In this document: in pieces, positions 23,919 to 34,360 of the stretch
Position numbering within the stretch: the stretch's first letter is position 1
How the letters are laid out: the number at the start of each line of letters is the position of its first letter
Source: Termitomyces sp. T153
Taxonomy: Eukaryota; Basidiomycota; Agaricomycetes; Agaricales; Lyophyllaceae
DNA length: 52,764 nucleotides
NCBI GenBank assembly: GCA_018296165.2
Contig: JACKQL020000202.1
Location: 1 to 52,764 of the forward strand
Direction of reading: 5' to 3'
Position numbers and translations under genes: made by a program
Notes under the pieces: generated by a model
Told to the model about the DNA's origin: nothing
The model's database searches: none
What the model saw: the letters and a program-made list of their open reading frames with translations, nothing else

Positions 23919-25528
23919 GGTATCTAGGGTATTATCTGTAAAAAGATGTGATCAACACTATTGACTTAGATAATGTACTGGCTAATATTTGGTGATGGTA
24001 ATGTCAATCTGCATAAGTGGATTAGATATTGTGCCCCAAATATAAAGGATCAAAGGTACAGACAAGAAGCAAAGACTGGGAATGTTAGTGACATCCTCAC
24101 AGAACTGGAGCCTTTTATAGTCTTTCTGTTGGATTATGGCTGCCACATCATAGCCAATTTTATGGCTCACAGTAACCACATAATAGTACAACTACTGTTG
24201 TAGCCTTTGCCCTGGGGAACCCTCACACATAATAATGCAATTGCTTGGTTCAGAATTTCTACTAAACCCATTCTAGATTTTCACATAGAAGTCACCAATG
24301 TGTTCACTTTGGTGCATGTAGTGGGCCCAGTTCCTCCACCACAGAGATTGGATGGCTGGCAGTCACTAGAGCCTCCTCACCTCTAAGGTATGGAGTAGCT
24401 GTAATGATTAATAGGAAACTGGACATGCAGTCCAACTGTGTTCACAAGGCCTCAAACATGAGGGGTAGATAGCAGACTAGATTCCCAACTATGTGAGCGT
24501 CCTCATTGTGTTGTGGGGGCAAGGACAAAAAATGACCAGAAAGTGATTGCTCCAGGGAGAATAAAATGGAAGCTCTATCAGGCACCATAGAATAATAGAT
24601 TCAGACTGATAGAATTCCAAAGTATTGGTGACTCCCCATAATACTATTAAGTCGTGAAAGACTGATTGTGAATAGACATGTGAGTGGTGAAGGAGATAGT
24701 GATGTTTTTGTCATCTTGTCCTAATCTCTTATCCTAATCTTCACAACAAACCCTTCAAATTAATGATATCAGATCCAGCAAGAATCCTTCACTACTTGTG
24801 GAGCATGAAAAACCTGATGCGCACACTTGCCGCATTTTGGCTTGGTTCTAACTCCAGACCTATGAATACTCTTATTGTCCAAATTAGAAATAATAGTAAA
24901 AAAAGGAATAATATGTCTTATTTAATTCAAATATAAAAGCATGTTAAGCCACTGAACTATCAAAGAAATGAATTTCAAAAGTTAAGACCATTTCAAATAA
25001 ATATAATAACAATACCATCAAACACTTTTCAAATAAAACAAATATCAATACAAGATAAAATGTGAAATATTTAATATATGTATAATATCTTTGTAATATT
25101 ATTTTAGTTGTTTTTACTATACAACATATAACTCACTTCTTTGAAATTAATGCTGGACAAGCTTAGGAACTGTAGAAAGAGACAATAAACCTAAGTGGCC
25201 AAATGGTAAATGCTATATTGATATAAGTACCTGTAGAAAGAGACAATAACTACAGGTGAATGAGTAAAGTAAAGTATTGAGTATATATTGAAGACTTACA
25301 CCTCAGGCTGAATGGTAAACACTGAGGTGTGACAGATTAACAAAAAGAAAACATACAATAACTGTAGGGAATACTTGATCTGGTGGTAAGCCCACATGTC
25401 CTGACCTATAAGTACTTTCAGAAGTTCTTATCAAAGTGCTTAGCACTTAGCGCTCAATGTTTGGTTGCTTCACTTTTCGACTCCTTTCGTTCTCAACTTC
25501 TTAGATCTCTTGTCCCAAGCTCTGAATA
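23919..25528. other. AT-rich, CpG-poor spacer
   Basis: No gene seen. CpG is almost absent up to about 24490 and again at 24850-25440. The part from 24840 to 25140 is very AT-rich with short repeats. Near 25165 and 25231 the phrase ctgtagaaagagacaataa occurs twice, 66 bp apart. The last 80 bp have CpG again and probably hold the promoter and leader of the kinase-like gene. Confidence 0.55.
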
Positions 25529-26392
25529 ATGGCATCGACTCTCCAAGTCAAAGCCTGGTTTTTGTCAGCGGCTGTCTGGCTTTGGAAAGGTACGGAATCC
25601 ATCACCTTTCTGTGAATGCCTCTTTGTAAAAACTACACAGTCAGTCTGAGTCATTGGCTGTTCATTAAAGGACCTAGGGGTCCTGGGACGGTTGAAGATG
25701 AGATGGCTGCCATCCGGTTTGTTGCGTCCCAGACCTCCATCCCGGTCCCACGCCCATGGTTTTGTTTTCAGTGGGGAGATTCGCACTATGCAGTTATGAG
25801 TAGAGTCAAAGGAATACCACTCCCAGACGATTGGTCGAAGCTTCCGTCAAATACTCAGGCCCATGTCGCAGAGCAGCTTCAAGGATATGTGTCGCAGTTA
25901 CGAAACATTCCTCCCCCAGCCGATATCAAGACAAGGATTTGTTCTGTGACAGGTGGTCCTGTTACAGACTATCGTCTTCTTTTCATGCATGGAACAACAG
26001 GGCCATTCCGTGACGAGGCACATATGAACCTCCAACTCCGTTGGCTCCAACCAATCGACGATCCAGAATTTCCTGAAATTGTGCGGTTGGCGCATTCAAA
26101 GACACATGCTCGAGTTTTCACACATGGTGATTTGACGCCACGAAACATCATGTTTGATCCAACGAGTGGCAAGATCACGGCAATCGTAGATTGGGAGTGC
26201 GCAGGCTGGTTTCCCGAGCATTGGGAATACTGCAAAGCCGTAAACTTTGCTAACGAGCGCCCTATACAGGCGGAATTTAAGGCTTGGATTCCGAAAATCA
26301 TGCCAAGGTATGAGCTAGAGGCGAAAGCGGACAGAACGTTGATGTACGAAATGGGCGTATTATTACTAGCTCCAACGGAACAAGCTCCTTGA
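25529..26392 (+). CDS. APH-family phosphotransferase-like protein
   Basis: Two exons (25529-25589, 25641-26392) join across a 51-nt GT-AG intron and close at 270 aa. The C-terminal lobe carries the kinase core: a catalytic loop HGDLTPRNIMFD (the Brenner motif HxDxxxxN, about residue 183) and the metal-binding motif IVDWECAGWFPEHWEY (DxD/E type). Both are diagnostic of the aminoglycoside phosphotransferase/choline kinase fold (PF01636), which is greatly expanded in fungi. The N-lobe has SIPVPRPW, typical of the family. At 270 aa it is short, and the nucleotide-binding lysine region is reduced, so the first exon may be wrong or the N-lobe incomplete. The substrate cannot be told; drug resistance should not be assumed. 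Confidence 0.85.
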
Positions 26393-26509
26393 AACTTGGT
26401 GTAGACTATACACCTATGTATGTACAACAATATCATGCTTCATACTATGTGTATGTAAGTGTACTTGATATGGTCAGACGAAATCTAGGCAGTTGATTCG
26501 AGGATTTTT

Positions 26510-26640
26510 GTCATTCTCAGACGCTGTTTACCGTCTTCGCAACACCAGAACTTCTTCCTCGTATCCGTCTACGCGCTACACCTACTCTCATCGGTCAAAA
26601 GATCCTCGTTATGTACAATCGACGACATTGACATCGGTCG
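26510..26640 (+). pseudogene. DIS3 gene fragment, inverted
   Basis: About 130 bp match the coding strand of DIS3 exon 10 (minus strand, about 36,980-37,110). Shared phrases include ttaccgtcttcgcaac / aaccgtcttcgcaac, cttcttcctcgtatccg and actctcatcgg, then aaaagatcctcgtta. Homology ends abruptly. It lies on the opposite strand from the real gene and from the second fragment at 28738-29250. Confidence 0.8.
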
Positions 26641-27346
26641 GCATATCGACCATAAGAAGAGATTCACAATTTTTAAATCCATTCTGCTTACGGAAAGTCG
26701 CCAACGTGTTCACATCAGAGCGTCTCGATCTACTGTTGCTATGATGCCTGATAGAGCTTTCATTTTTATCACCTGCTGGACCAATCATTTTTCCGTCATT
26801 TTTTGTCTCACCCGGTAGCCATCTATCGTGAGCCGTAAAACAGGTTAGGGATACGCAGCCCTAATCTGACGCTCATGAGAGTTGGAAAGACTAGAAAGGA
26901 TTCCAGCTCAGTGTGAGGATATCACTACCACTCCCCGTCTTTGCTTCTTGTCCGTACTTTAGATCCATTCTCTTTGGGACACAGTCAATATGCAACACAC
27001 ATTGCTACTTGTATACGGGCCTTTCAAGGACCCAGGCAGCCTGCTTATTTCGAGAATGACAGTTGTCCTTGTAGAGCAACTTAACGTTGGCGATTCATAC
27101 ACACGGACAATAGAGTTTCCATAATTAATATCTAGCAGGCTCTTTCGTGTCCGAGTCGTAATTATCAATAGCAGCCTTTGACGAAAAGCTCGATGCTAGG
27201 CCACTGCCATTCCGAGACCTCCATCCCCGGCAATACGTAGTATATTCAACCAATACTCAACAACCAAAACCATCTCTTACATGAGCCAAAGGTATGCTCG
27301 TTATCTGCTTTGAGGGGCGCGTCGACACAATCTAGACACATGGACG
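26641..27346. other. Intergenic, nothing recognised
   Basis: No domain-bearing frame. It separates the small DIS3 fragment from the Ser/Pro-rich gene. Confidence 0.5.
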
Positions 27347-28194
27347 TCATTCTAAGATCAAGAAAGAACGACCTCGGTTGTCCTTGACGGGCTCGGATGC
27401 GGTCACAACCGTTGTTCCCCTCTGTGATATTCCCGCACGTGGGGCAGTGTATGTAGATGTAGGAACGTCTGTCAAGAGAAAAACGTCTGCAGTGGCTTCT
27501 TTCGACGCGTCCCAATTCGGATCAACAGTGAAGTATATCGCAGAATCACTTGGCTGGAAGTATTCCCTACCGGATTTGTTGGGCGATACGGCTTTATGAG
27601 GCATTCTGGGTGTTTTGTGAAGTGCAACAGAGTGCGAAGCCTGCATAGAAGGTGCGCCTAATCTATCTGGGGTCTTTTGTTGGGACTTCTTTTTCAGTTT
27701 CATCGGATGGCTGACAGTGCTGGCTTTCTGTGTGACGAACATCGATCTATCTGGGTTTTCGCGCATTTTCGTGTCCTTGCCCATTTTTGATGAAGTCTCA
27801 GTTGGCTTCGGCCTATTCGAGGGAACGTTGAATGATAATGAAACTGGAGCACACAAGTTCTTACTTGGTCTTCAATAGTCCCCAGCGTTTACCTGTGCCT
27901 ACTTGAGCCGAGGATTCGAGTGAAGGCTGCTTTGGAGTATACTGTTCCGAGGTTGCGAGCGGTGGAGTGTTCAAAGGGGAATAAGAAGATGATGGAGAAG
28001 ATCTCTGCTGCCAAGAAACACCGGCAATAGGTCAATAGTCTAAATTGCAAATGTAGGTGATAGATAATAACCTCAGCCTGACTGTGCCAATTATCCCATA
28101 ATGATTCCAATCGAGCTGGAGTCATACGTGCCTGCTTCTCAAGATAGGAATTGACAGGGGGCTGTGAAGTAGACGAGGTCGTTTTTGGAGCCAT
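27347..28194 (-). CDS. Ser/Pro/Lys-rich protein of unknown function
   Basis: I do not recognise it. Exons 28072-28194, 27893-28007 and 27347-27843 join with GT-AG introns of 64 and 49 nt and close at 244 aa, beginning MAPKTTSSTSQPPVNSYLEK. An amphipathic piece (MTPARLESLWDNWHSQAE) is followed by Ser/Pro-rich disorder and a basic patch (KLKKKSQQK). The C-terminal block reads YFTVDPNWDASKEATADVFLL and looks folded. A plus-strand frame at 27378-27599 is its mirror and is rejected. The gene sits between two inverted DIS3 fragments, suggesting the whole stretch was rearranged or transposed. Confidence 0.55.
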
Positions 28195-28737
28195 TGATTT
28201 GGGTGTGTGATGATAGCGCCTTTGCTTTATAGCGAGAAATAGTGAGGAAACAATCAGATGGATTTCTTGCCAGGCCAAGTTATGTATGGGCCACGGTTCT
28301 TCCCATTCATCGGGGATCAAGAAGAGTGCCACTACTAACAATGTGCTCTTTCGAGAAACAGTGGCATGACATCAAGATTACATGGCCACCGCGAGACCAT
28401 ACATTGTAGTCGAAGTGATGTGTACTTCTTCGAGACCTTGGCGCTGAAGGTGAGTGACTGATTGATGAAGTCATCCAACGATATGCCGAAATGTGTCGGA
28501 AAATGTCGTTTGAAAGGTTCAAAAATGGTCTGAAAGCAAGAGGTTCATAAGCTGCAAGTAACAAAAACTTTCCTAACTCAAACACATGATTACCAGATTT
28601 AACGCGCCTTCCAAAAAAAATCTTTGAAGTCGCCTAAAAATAAAATATTGCATTATCTGAATGCGGGAGTCGCACACTTCATTCTTATCAGAACATAAAG
28701 ACTTGAGCTCGAGATACGAGATACGACCTACAGACTA
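28195..28737. other. Upstream region of the Ser/Pro-rich gene
   Basis: A minus-strand frame at 28307-28585 (92 codons, MFELGKFLLLAAYEPLAF at its start) could be an extra exon or a small gene, but no motif or splice chain supports it. Confidence 0.4.
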
Positions 28738-29250
28738 GTGTCAATGTCTTAACAGCCTCCTCGAGTTCTTTTATGCACCAGAAAGGTCAAAGCTGCCCAT
28801 GATAATATGTATCCTCCAAATCTTCACAATCCCCCCCTTCTGGACTGACGCATCTAAGCGGGACGATTCACTGGTCATCTTCGGCAGGCAAGCAATCAAG
28901 AATCACCAAAAGGCCTGTCTGGGACTTCGGATTCCGACAAGAGGCTCTCCTGTTCTGCTTCCTTGCTCTCAACTTGCCCAGCGCTCGGACGACGTGTCTT
29001 TCAGAATACCGTGAAGTAACATCCCGACAGTTACCAATGATAACGAGGGTCTTTTGGCTGATGAGTGGGCGCTTGGCATGTGCGTAGGCGAATATGAGGG
29101 AGAAATCGCAAGACAAGTGTTGTAAAGACGATTTATTGGGATAGCGAGGTAGCATCTGAGGATTTCAAAGTTCAAGACATCAAAGACATACTGACAAGTG
29201 ACACATCCATCAATATCTGAAGCGATGACATCTAAGAAGGGTCAAGAGAG
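28738..29250 (-). pseudogene. DIS3 gene fragment, second copy
   Basis: It matches DIS3 from the edge of exon 11 through intron 10 and exon 10 into intron 9 (about 36,650-37,200), including the introns, so it is a DNA-level copy and not a retrocopy. Shared phrases include caaatcttcacaatcc, ggcaagcaatcaag and gcctacgcacatgccaagc (acacgtcaagc in DIS3). It has many substitutions and frame breaks. It stands in the same orientation as DIS3 but is separated from it by the Ngaro-like element. Confidence 0.85.
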
Positions 29251-29665
29251 CAATCATTGAACTCGCTTGATATCTCTCTTGCGTACGTAACACACATTTC
29301 ACGAGTCGTCATTGGTACCAATGCATTCCACTCCGAAACGATCCACGGTGAGGACTCGCCTTTAGTAGGCTAGTGCTTCGTCTCTTGGTAGATACACAGT
29401 GTTGCGTCTCTAGCCTGAGGCTCTGGACTTCGCGTTGCTGTATTTCACGTGCAACAACCTAGCAAACGTCCAAGCCATATTGCCCAAGATGTTGTCCCTG
29501 GTGCATCGACTTAGACTTTTTCTTCCACCTATGAACTGGACTGCTTGATCAGTACGGTTGGGGCATCAGATATTGTGCCTAGTCAACCCGATGACTCTCC
29601 ATTACACCAATGTGGAGCCGTTCTTTCTGCATATTGTTCCTACGACCGATGACTCTATCTCGCTG
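29251..29665. other. Spacer left of the Ngaro-like element
   Basis: No gene recognised. CpG content is normal. The right edge is the insertion point of the retrotransposon. Confidence 0.5.
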
Positions 29666-29884
29666 ATCTATGTCGGGCTCCCGTGCTAGATGATGGTGAG
29701 AAGGAGAGTTGGACGAGGAGAGTTGGACGAGGAGAGTTGGACGAGGAGATGAGTGGTAGAGGAGGAGAACTGTTGATTCACACTTTATTTTCTGAGAGTT
29801 CGGATTAGTCTGCGAGCAAATAGATATATTTGGTCGCCCAAGCTCTCTCGCACGGAATCCCGAGAGGGAAACCGCACTCAAGCC
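29666..29884 (-). repeat. Split direct repeat B, outer copy
   Basis: 219 bp, identical to 30280-30498. It contains three tandem copies of agagttggacgagg. Its left end is the element terminus. Confidence 0.93.
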
Positions 29885-29974
29885 GGCACAGGCGAGTAAT
29901 GTACGAGACAAGTGCTACGTGAGACAAGAGAAAAACAAAACAATGAGAGGGGTAAGTGGATATGAGGGGTGGGA

Positions 29975-30280
29975 GAGAGAAAGAATCGAGTCCAAAAGGA
30001 CTGACGAGCTCTATGTCAGTGGGGAAAAGGAAGCAGGACGTGAGTTATAACAGACCTGACGAGCTCTATGTCAGTGGGGAAAAGGAAGCAGGACGAGGAC
30101 AGGGGAAGCTGTAGCTGAGATTATATACAAAGTCCGTCGAGAGAAAAAGACAAAGCGACCATTGTCAACAGTGCGACAATGGTGTGATATGATAGGGGGG
30201 CGTACGCGACGCGTTAGGCACGATCGAGGGAGGGTCGTGCCGCTTACATAGACGTCGATCAAAGGCTTTTGATCGTGACA
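29975..30280 (-). repeat. Split direct repeat A, internal copy
   Basis: 306 bp, matching 34361-34666. It contains a tandem duplication of gacgagctctatgtcagtgg with its flank (about 30004 and 30056). Confidence 0.93.
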
Positions 30281-30498
30281 TCTATGTCGGGCTCCCGTGC
30301 TAGATGATGGTGAGAAGGAGAGTTGGACGAGGAGAGTTGGACGAGGAGAGTTGGACGAGGAGATGAGTGGTAGAGGAGGAGAACTGTTGATTCACACTTT
30401 ATTTTCTGAGAGTTCGGATTAGTCTGCGAGCAAATAGATATATTTGGTCGCCCAAGCTCTCTCGCACGGAATCCCGAGAGGGAAACCGCACTCAAGCC
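30280..30498 (-). repeat. Split direct repeat B, internal copy
   Basis: 219 bp copy joined directly to repeat A. The recombinase stop codon (30492-30494) falls inside its edge. Confidence 0.93.
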
Positions 30499-31529
30499 AT
30501 GGAAGGAGCGAACAGCAGAGACGGAGGCTCGAAATTGTGCGCGTGAGGAGCGGCCAAGTGGAGACGTGAAGAGAGGCTCAAGATTCGCTCTCGTGGGATG
30601 TCAATGTATAGCTTGAAGGCATCGCTACGCCAACGCCCGAGTAGCTGAATTTCATGATCGGCGTACCCCACTGCAGCAGCGGCTGTGGCTGCACCACGGC
30701 GGAAGCTATGGCCTGAGTATTGCGAAGGGTCGGTGCCACAGTCCAAGAGCCGCCTTTTCAGTGTGTCAATAAAAATCTCACGGGAAAGGGGCGAGCCGTC
30801 CGGGTTTGAAAAGAGTGCAGCATCACATGGCTTGGGATCGACCACAAAGAGTGTATGGAGTGCTGAGACCGGGCAAGTGGAGGAATTAGGGGGCGCTCTC
30901 GCCAGCAAGATGGTTACGCCTTTGCGAAATGGGTCAGTTTTAGAGGCGGGGAGGTCAATCCTGACATGGGAAGGGGATTCAAAGGATGGAAGGAATGTGA
31001 CGGACCCACGTGTGAGGTGGGATACAGGGCTAAACCTCTCGTTACGCCCAAGCATAAACTCACCACAGCGCAGAAATCCAGCCCATGCCGTTTTAAATGC
31101 TGCATCAAAGGAAGCTTCGAATGGGCTTGAAAGATCGCCTGCAACTGATGCTAGTTTCTGCAGGATGCCGAGTGTGATAGGCTGTTTGGGGTTACGCTCG
31201 CGCTCGCCATGGTACCGCTTGATGCCCCGAATGACTCTACGTACTGTCTCTGACTCACAGGCTCCAAAGGGAAGGCCCTCGTCGACGTGGAGGGAACGGA
31301 CAGCGGAGAGGTAGCTTTTGATGGTCTTGGGCTGGAGGGCCCGATCCCCGAGGGAGCAAACCCATTCGACGATAGCTCGGTCTGTGGCAGGGAGGTAGCG
31401 CCCAGGCTCGCTGAGGACGCTAGGGGTGAGGCGGCAGAAGTCGATGTATGATTTTTGACCGGTTGAGTAGGTCTTCCTGGTGCTCGTGGCCAGTCCATGC
31501 CACAGGTAGAAGGCTGCTCGAGGCGACAA
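30492..31529 (-). CDS. Tyrosine recombinase of the Ngaro-like element
   Basis: Integrates the circular cDNA by site-specific recombination. The catalytic set is visible: the arginine in FLRCGEF, the lysine region ASKTDPFRKG, the HxxR box in GHSFRRGAA, the GRW position and the nucleophile tyrosine in FKLYI near the end. The N-terminal part (STRKTYSTGQKSYIDFC) is the usual SAM-like DNA-binding segment. The open frame continues upstream past 31529 without any ATG in a sensible place and overlaps the RT frame by about 380 nt in another frame. A frameshift, internal initiation or splicing is therefore needed to express it. The start given is the first codon of the clear homology block, not a proven start. 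Confidence 0.85.
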   Translation of the reverse strand: MSPRAAFYLWHGLATSTRKTYSTGQKSYIDFCRLTPSVLSEPGRYLPATDRAIVEWVCSLGDRALQPKTIKSYLSAVRSLHVDEGLPFGACESETVRRVIRGIKRYHGERERNPKQPITLGILQKLASVAGDLSSPFEASFDAAFKTAWAGFLRCGEFMLGRNERFSPVSHLTRGSVTFLPSFESPSHVRIDLPASKTDPFRKGVTILLARAPPNSSTCPVSALHTLFVVDPKPCDAALFSNPDGSPLSREIFIDTLKRRLLDCGTDPSQYSGHSFRRGAATAAAAVGYADHEIQLLGRWRSDAFKLYIDIPRERILSLSSRLHLAAPHAHNFEPPSLLFAPSMA

Positions 31530-33325
31530 GTTAGCGTGCGCTTCAAACCAATAAGTTGGGATTTCCGTGCTGAGGGTACGCGGGGAAGGTCTGGAGCGAG
31601 CTGGAATAATCTGCTGTACTGAAAGCGAGAGGCAGCGTCAGCAAGCGCGTTTTCTTCAGACAGAATCCAAACAGGAGAAAAAGAAAAATTGAGACAAGCA
31701 GCGAGCATGGTGATAGTCCTTAAGACTTGCATGCTATGGACAGAGTTTGCCGTTCCCGTTGTGAGCCAAGCTACCACGGCTGAGTTGTCACAGAAGAAAA
31801 CTACGTGATGCCCACTCCATGTGTCTCCCCAGCAGAGAATCGCGTGAAGAATTGCAAAGATCTCTTTAAATTGGATATCGCGGTTCCTGAAACGTCGAGG
31901 GACTCTTGCAGAGAACCACTGGTTCAAAACAACTCCTCCCAGGCCCTTCCGCCCACTCGCATCTGTGTAGACCGACACACAAAGCCTCGATGGGTTTATT
32001 AGCATAATGCCATTCCATGATGCGCTGAACGTCGTCCACCAGCGAATGTCAGATGCAGCAGACTTGGGAATATGGCGCACAGCAAACGGGGACTTGAAGG
32101 AACTAGAGAAATCAAAGAGACGTCGGAGGAAGGTTCTTGAATGCGGGATGACTTGAGAAGCAAATTGTAAGAAACCCATAAGCTCCTGCAGCTCGAGGAG
32201 GGAGCAGACTCGTCGAGATGACCATGCTTCCAGTAGTTCTAATAAGTATGCCAGCTTTTCTGGAGGTAAACGAGCCTCCATCGCGACAGAATCAATTTCC
32301 AATCCAAGAAACTCAAGCTTGGTAGTTGGCCATATCGTTTTGGAATCTTGGAAGGAGAGCCCCAGCTCCCTTCCAAGGCCAGAGACCCATTCAACTGCTG
32401 CATTTGACAGTGACGGAGGTGACAGTGGGGAGAACATAAGGAGAAAATCATCAAGATAATGACGGAGATAAGCCGGAATATGGCGCTGGATGATCCAGTG
32501 AAGAGCCTCTGCAAAGAGGTTGAAGATATACGGCGCAGACTTCAAGCCAAAAGCCAGTACGATGAGATAATAGAATTTTGAGCCCCAACTAAAGCCAAGA
32601 AAGTGCCAATCTTCCTGCCGAATGGGGATGTGGCGAAAAGCGTCCTTAAGGTCAAGCTTGGCCATCAACGCACCATGGCCAAGGTACCGCAGGTCCTCAA
32701 GAGCTTTTCCGAACATATCATATACGATATGACCTTCGCTGTCAGGTATGCCATTGTTGACCGAGGACTCTTCTGGCCACGACAAATGATTAATTAAGCG
32801 CAGCTTTCCAGGGTTTCTCTTGCGGCTCACTGAGCCCAGCGGTGAGCAGCGGAAATCCGGAAGAGGAGGGGAATCAAAAGGGCCCACAGCATGAGACTGT
32901 TCAATGAGGGAATGCACGGCAGCATCAACGAATTCCTTGTTGTCAAGTGCCGATTTGAGATTGACACATGACTGGGGGTGATCTTCACCAACGAATCCGA
33001 TAGAGGCACCAAATTTAATTATATTGAGCAATGAGGATACGAATACAGGATCTGGATAATCAAGAAGATAGTACCGCCAAGCATCAATTACAAGGGGGGA
33101 GGAGATGGGGGCGGATGAAGGAGGTCGAAGCAAAGTATTGTTGCAACGAGGATCAGTGTTGGGACGCAGTGGTGCTGAGCCCGAAGGAAAGAGATGAGAA
33201 TTTGGAAGGTCTGAGGTGAAATTTTCAGAAGGAGGAGGGGGAAGTGTCGAGGCAGGGGAAGACAATGAGACCGAGACCGTGGATAAAACCTGCTTGGTGG
33301 GTCGTGTGCCCACCACGACGCGCCT
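31151..33325 (-). CDS. Reverse transcriptase / RNase H of the Ngaro-like element
   Basis: Copies the element RNA. RT motifs run in order: KLRLINHLSWP, AKLDLKDAFRHIPI (first catalytic Asp), FGLKSAPYIFN and the active-site YLDDF. RNase H follows with VYTDASGRKGLGG, the Glu in FKEIFAI, FCDNSAVVAW and ALADAASR, supplying the four acidic residues. The frame lacks an ATG before the RT domain. It lies in the same frame as gag and is separated from it by one TGA (33326-33328), so it is probably made as a gag-pol product by stop readthrough, or the TGA is a recent mutation. The C-terminal ~120 codons overlap the recombinase frame and are Ser/Pro-rich. Confidence 0.9.
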   Translation of the reverse strand, partial: RRVVVGTRPTKQVLSTVSVSLSSPASTLPPPPSENFTSDLPNSHLFPSGSAPLRPNTDPRCNNTLLRPPSSAPISSPLVIDAWRYYLLDYPDPVFVSSLLNIIKFGASIGFVGEDHPQSCVNLKSALDNKEFVDAAVHSLIEQSHAVGPFDSPPLPDFRCSPLGSVSRKRNPGKLRLINHLSWPEESSVNNGIPDSEGHIVYDMFGKALEDLRYLGHGALMAKLDLKDAFRHIPIRQEDWHFLGFSWGSKFYYLIVLAFGLKSAPYIFNLFAEALHWIIQRHIPAYLRHYLDDFLLMFSPLSPPSLSNAAVEWVSGLGRELGLSFQDSKTIWPTTKLEFLGLEIDSVAMEARLPPEKLAYLLELLEAWSSRRVCSLLELQELMGFLQFASQVIPHSRTFLRRLFDFSSSFKSPFAVRHIPKSAASDIRWWTTFSASWNGIMLINPSRLCVSVYTDASGRKGLGGVVLNQWFSARVPRRFRNRDIQFKEIFAILHAILCWGDTWSGHHVVFFCDNSAVVAWLTTGTANSVHSMQVLRTITMLAACLNFSFSPVWILSEENALADAASRFQYSRLFQLAPDLPRVPSARKSQLIGLKRTLTCRLEQPSTCGMDWPRAPGRPTQPVKNHTSTSAASPLASSASLGATSLPQTELSSNGFAPSGIGPSSPRPSKATSPLSVPSTSTRAFPLEPVSQRQYVESFGASSGTMASASVTPNSLSHSASCRN

Positions 33326-34195
33326 TCATGTCTTCTTGCAATCCTTCTCTGGATGGTCTTTAGCTCCACATTTGCGACATTTGTGGACACGACCATCAGG
33401 GCATGGGGAAATGGTGCAGGAGCCTTTATTGTATGCAAAGCAGGTTTCGGAGCTGACATCCCGATCTCGCCTCCCTGTAGACTTGCGCACAGAGCTCATT
33501 GCACGTGCATTCCCTAGGCAGAATTCTGTCAAAAGTAAGTCGTCAGGCCTTGCCCAGCCTGCATAAGACCCAGTGAGCATTTCTTGACGACGGCTGAGGT
33601 GGAAATGGACATGGTATTGGAGGACTGCCGTCCACTCATACTTCTGGTTAAGACTCGTGAGGTGGGAGATGTACCTGGCAGCTCCATGGCCTATGACGAA
33701 TGTGGCGTGCGCATCACCAGAAGAGGCTGCAAATGCCTGGAGGACAGAGAAATACGTGGTCAAGGGGATGAGAAGGTTATGGAATGTCGGGTAGTCTTTG
33801 GTGCCAGTAAATCTCGTGCCATTGGAGTCAGTGCGCTCCATGTCCGCACGACGAAACTTTGACATAGGGTCAAGTTTGCACAAGTCCAGAGGGCGGAACT
33901 CGTGCCGGGCAATGTCCAGGAGCGTGCTTGTCTCAATAGCGGGAAAGAGCGCAGGTAAGGACTTACCAGCGGGAGACTGATCCGTGGAAATGAAGGCTGG
34001 GAACGAAGGTGGGGGGTTGACTTGGGTTGCAAGAGGCGTCGTGAGGCCTGGAGACTGGTTCGCCAGGGCAGCAAAAGCCCGAAACATGGTCATCATGCCA
34101 GCCAGCGCGGCATCACTGCTTTGAGTTGTCGTCGTGTCCTGCGGCTGAAATTCCAAGGGATCGGGGCTGGCTCCTGGCTGGTCAAGCTCGGGCAT
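33326..34195 (-). CDS. Gag-like protein of the Ngaro-like element
   Basis: The first in-frame ATG is at 34195 (MPELDQPGASPDPLEF); the open frame extends back into repeat A without an ATG. The middle part is Pro/Thr-rich, then helical and charged. The C-terminus holds Cys/His motifs: CFAYNKGSC...PC, then a zinc knuckle CRKCGAKDHPEKDC (C-x2-C-x4-H-x4-C), as is usual for Ngaro/DIRS gag proteins that package the RNA. It ends at the TGA at 33326-33328, which is followed in the same frame by the RT. Confidence 0.85.
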   Translation of the reverse strand: MPELDQPGASPDPLEFQPQDTTTTQSSDAALAGMMTMFRAFAALANQSPGLTTPLATQVNPPPSFPAFISTDQSPAGKSLPALFPAIETSTLLDIARHEFRPLDLCKLDPMSKFRRADMERTDSNGTRFTGTKDYPTFHNLLIPLTTYFSVLQAFAASSGDAHATFVIGHGAARYISHLTSLNQKYEWTAVLQYHVHFHLSRRQEMLTGSYAGWARPDDLLLTEFCLGNARAMSSVRKSTGRRDRDVSSETCFAYNKGSCTISPCPDGRVHKCRKCGAKDHPEKDCKKT

Positions 34196-34360
34196 GGCTG
34201 CAGACTGTGCTGGTGAAGGTGTAAGTGAAGGAAGATGTGACGATAAAGGTGATGGAGGAGGGGATGGTGTTTGACGGTAGCTTGCTGGGGCAAACCGACC
34301 GTTTGGGAGGCGAAGACGACTCAATGTACACGTGGTGCCTGCTAAAAGACGCGTCCTGCG

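Noticed and set aside
30685..31314. 209-codon plus-strand open frame
   Set aside because: It is the mirror of the tyrosine recombinase gene, which has a full catalytic set on the other strand.
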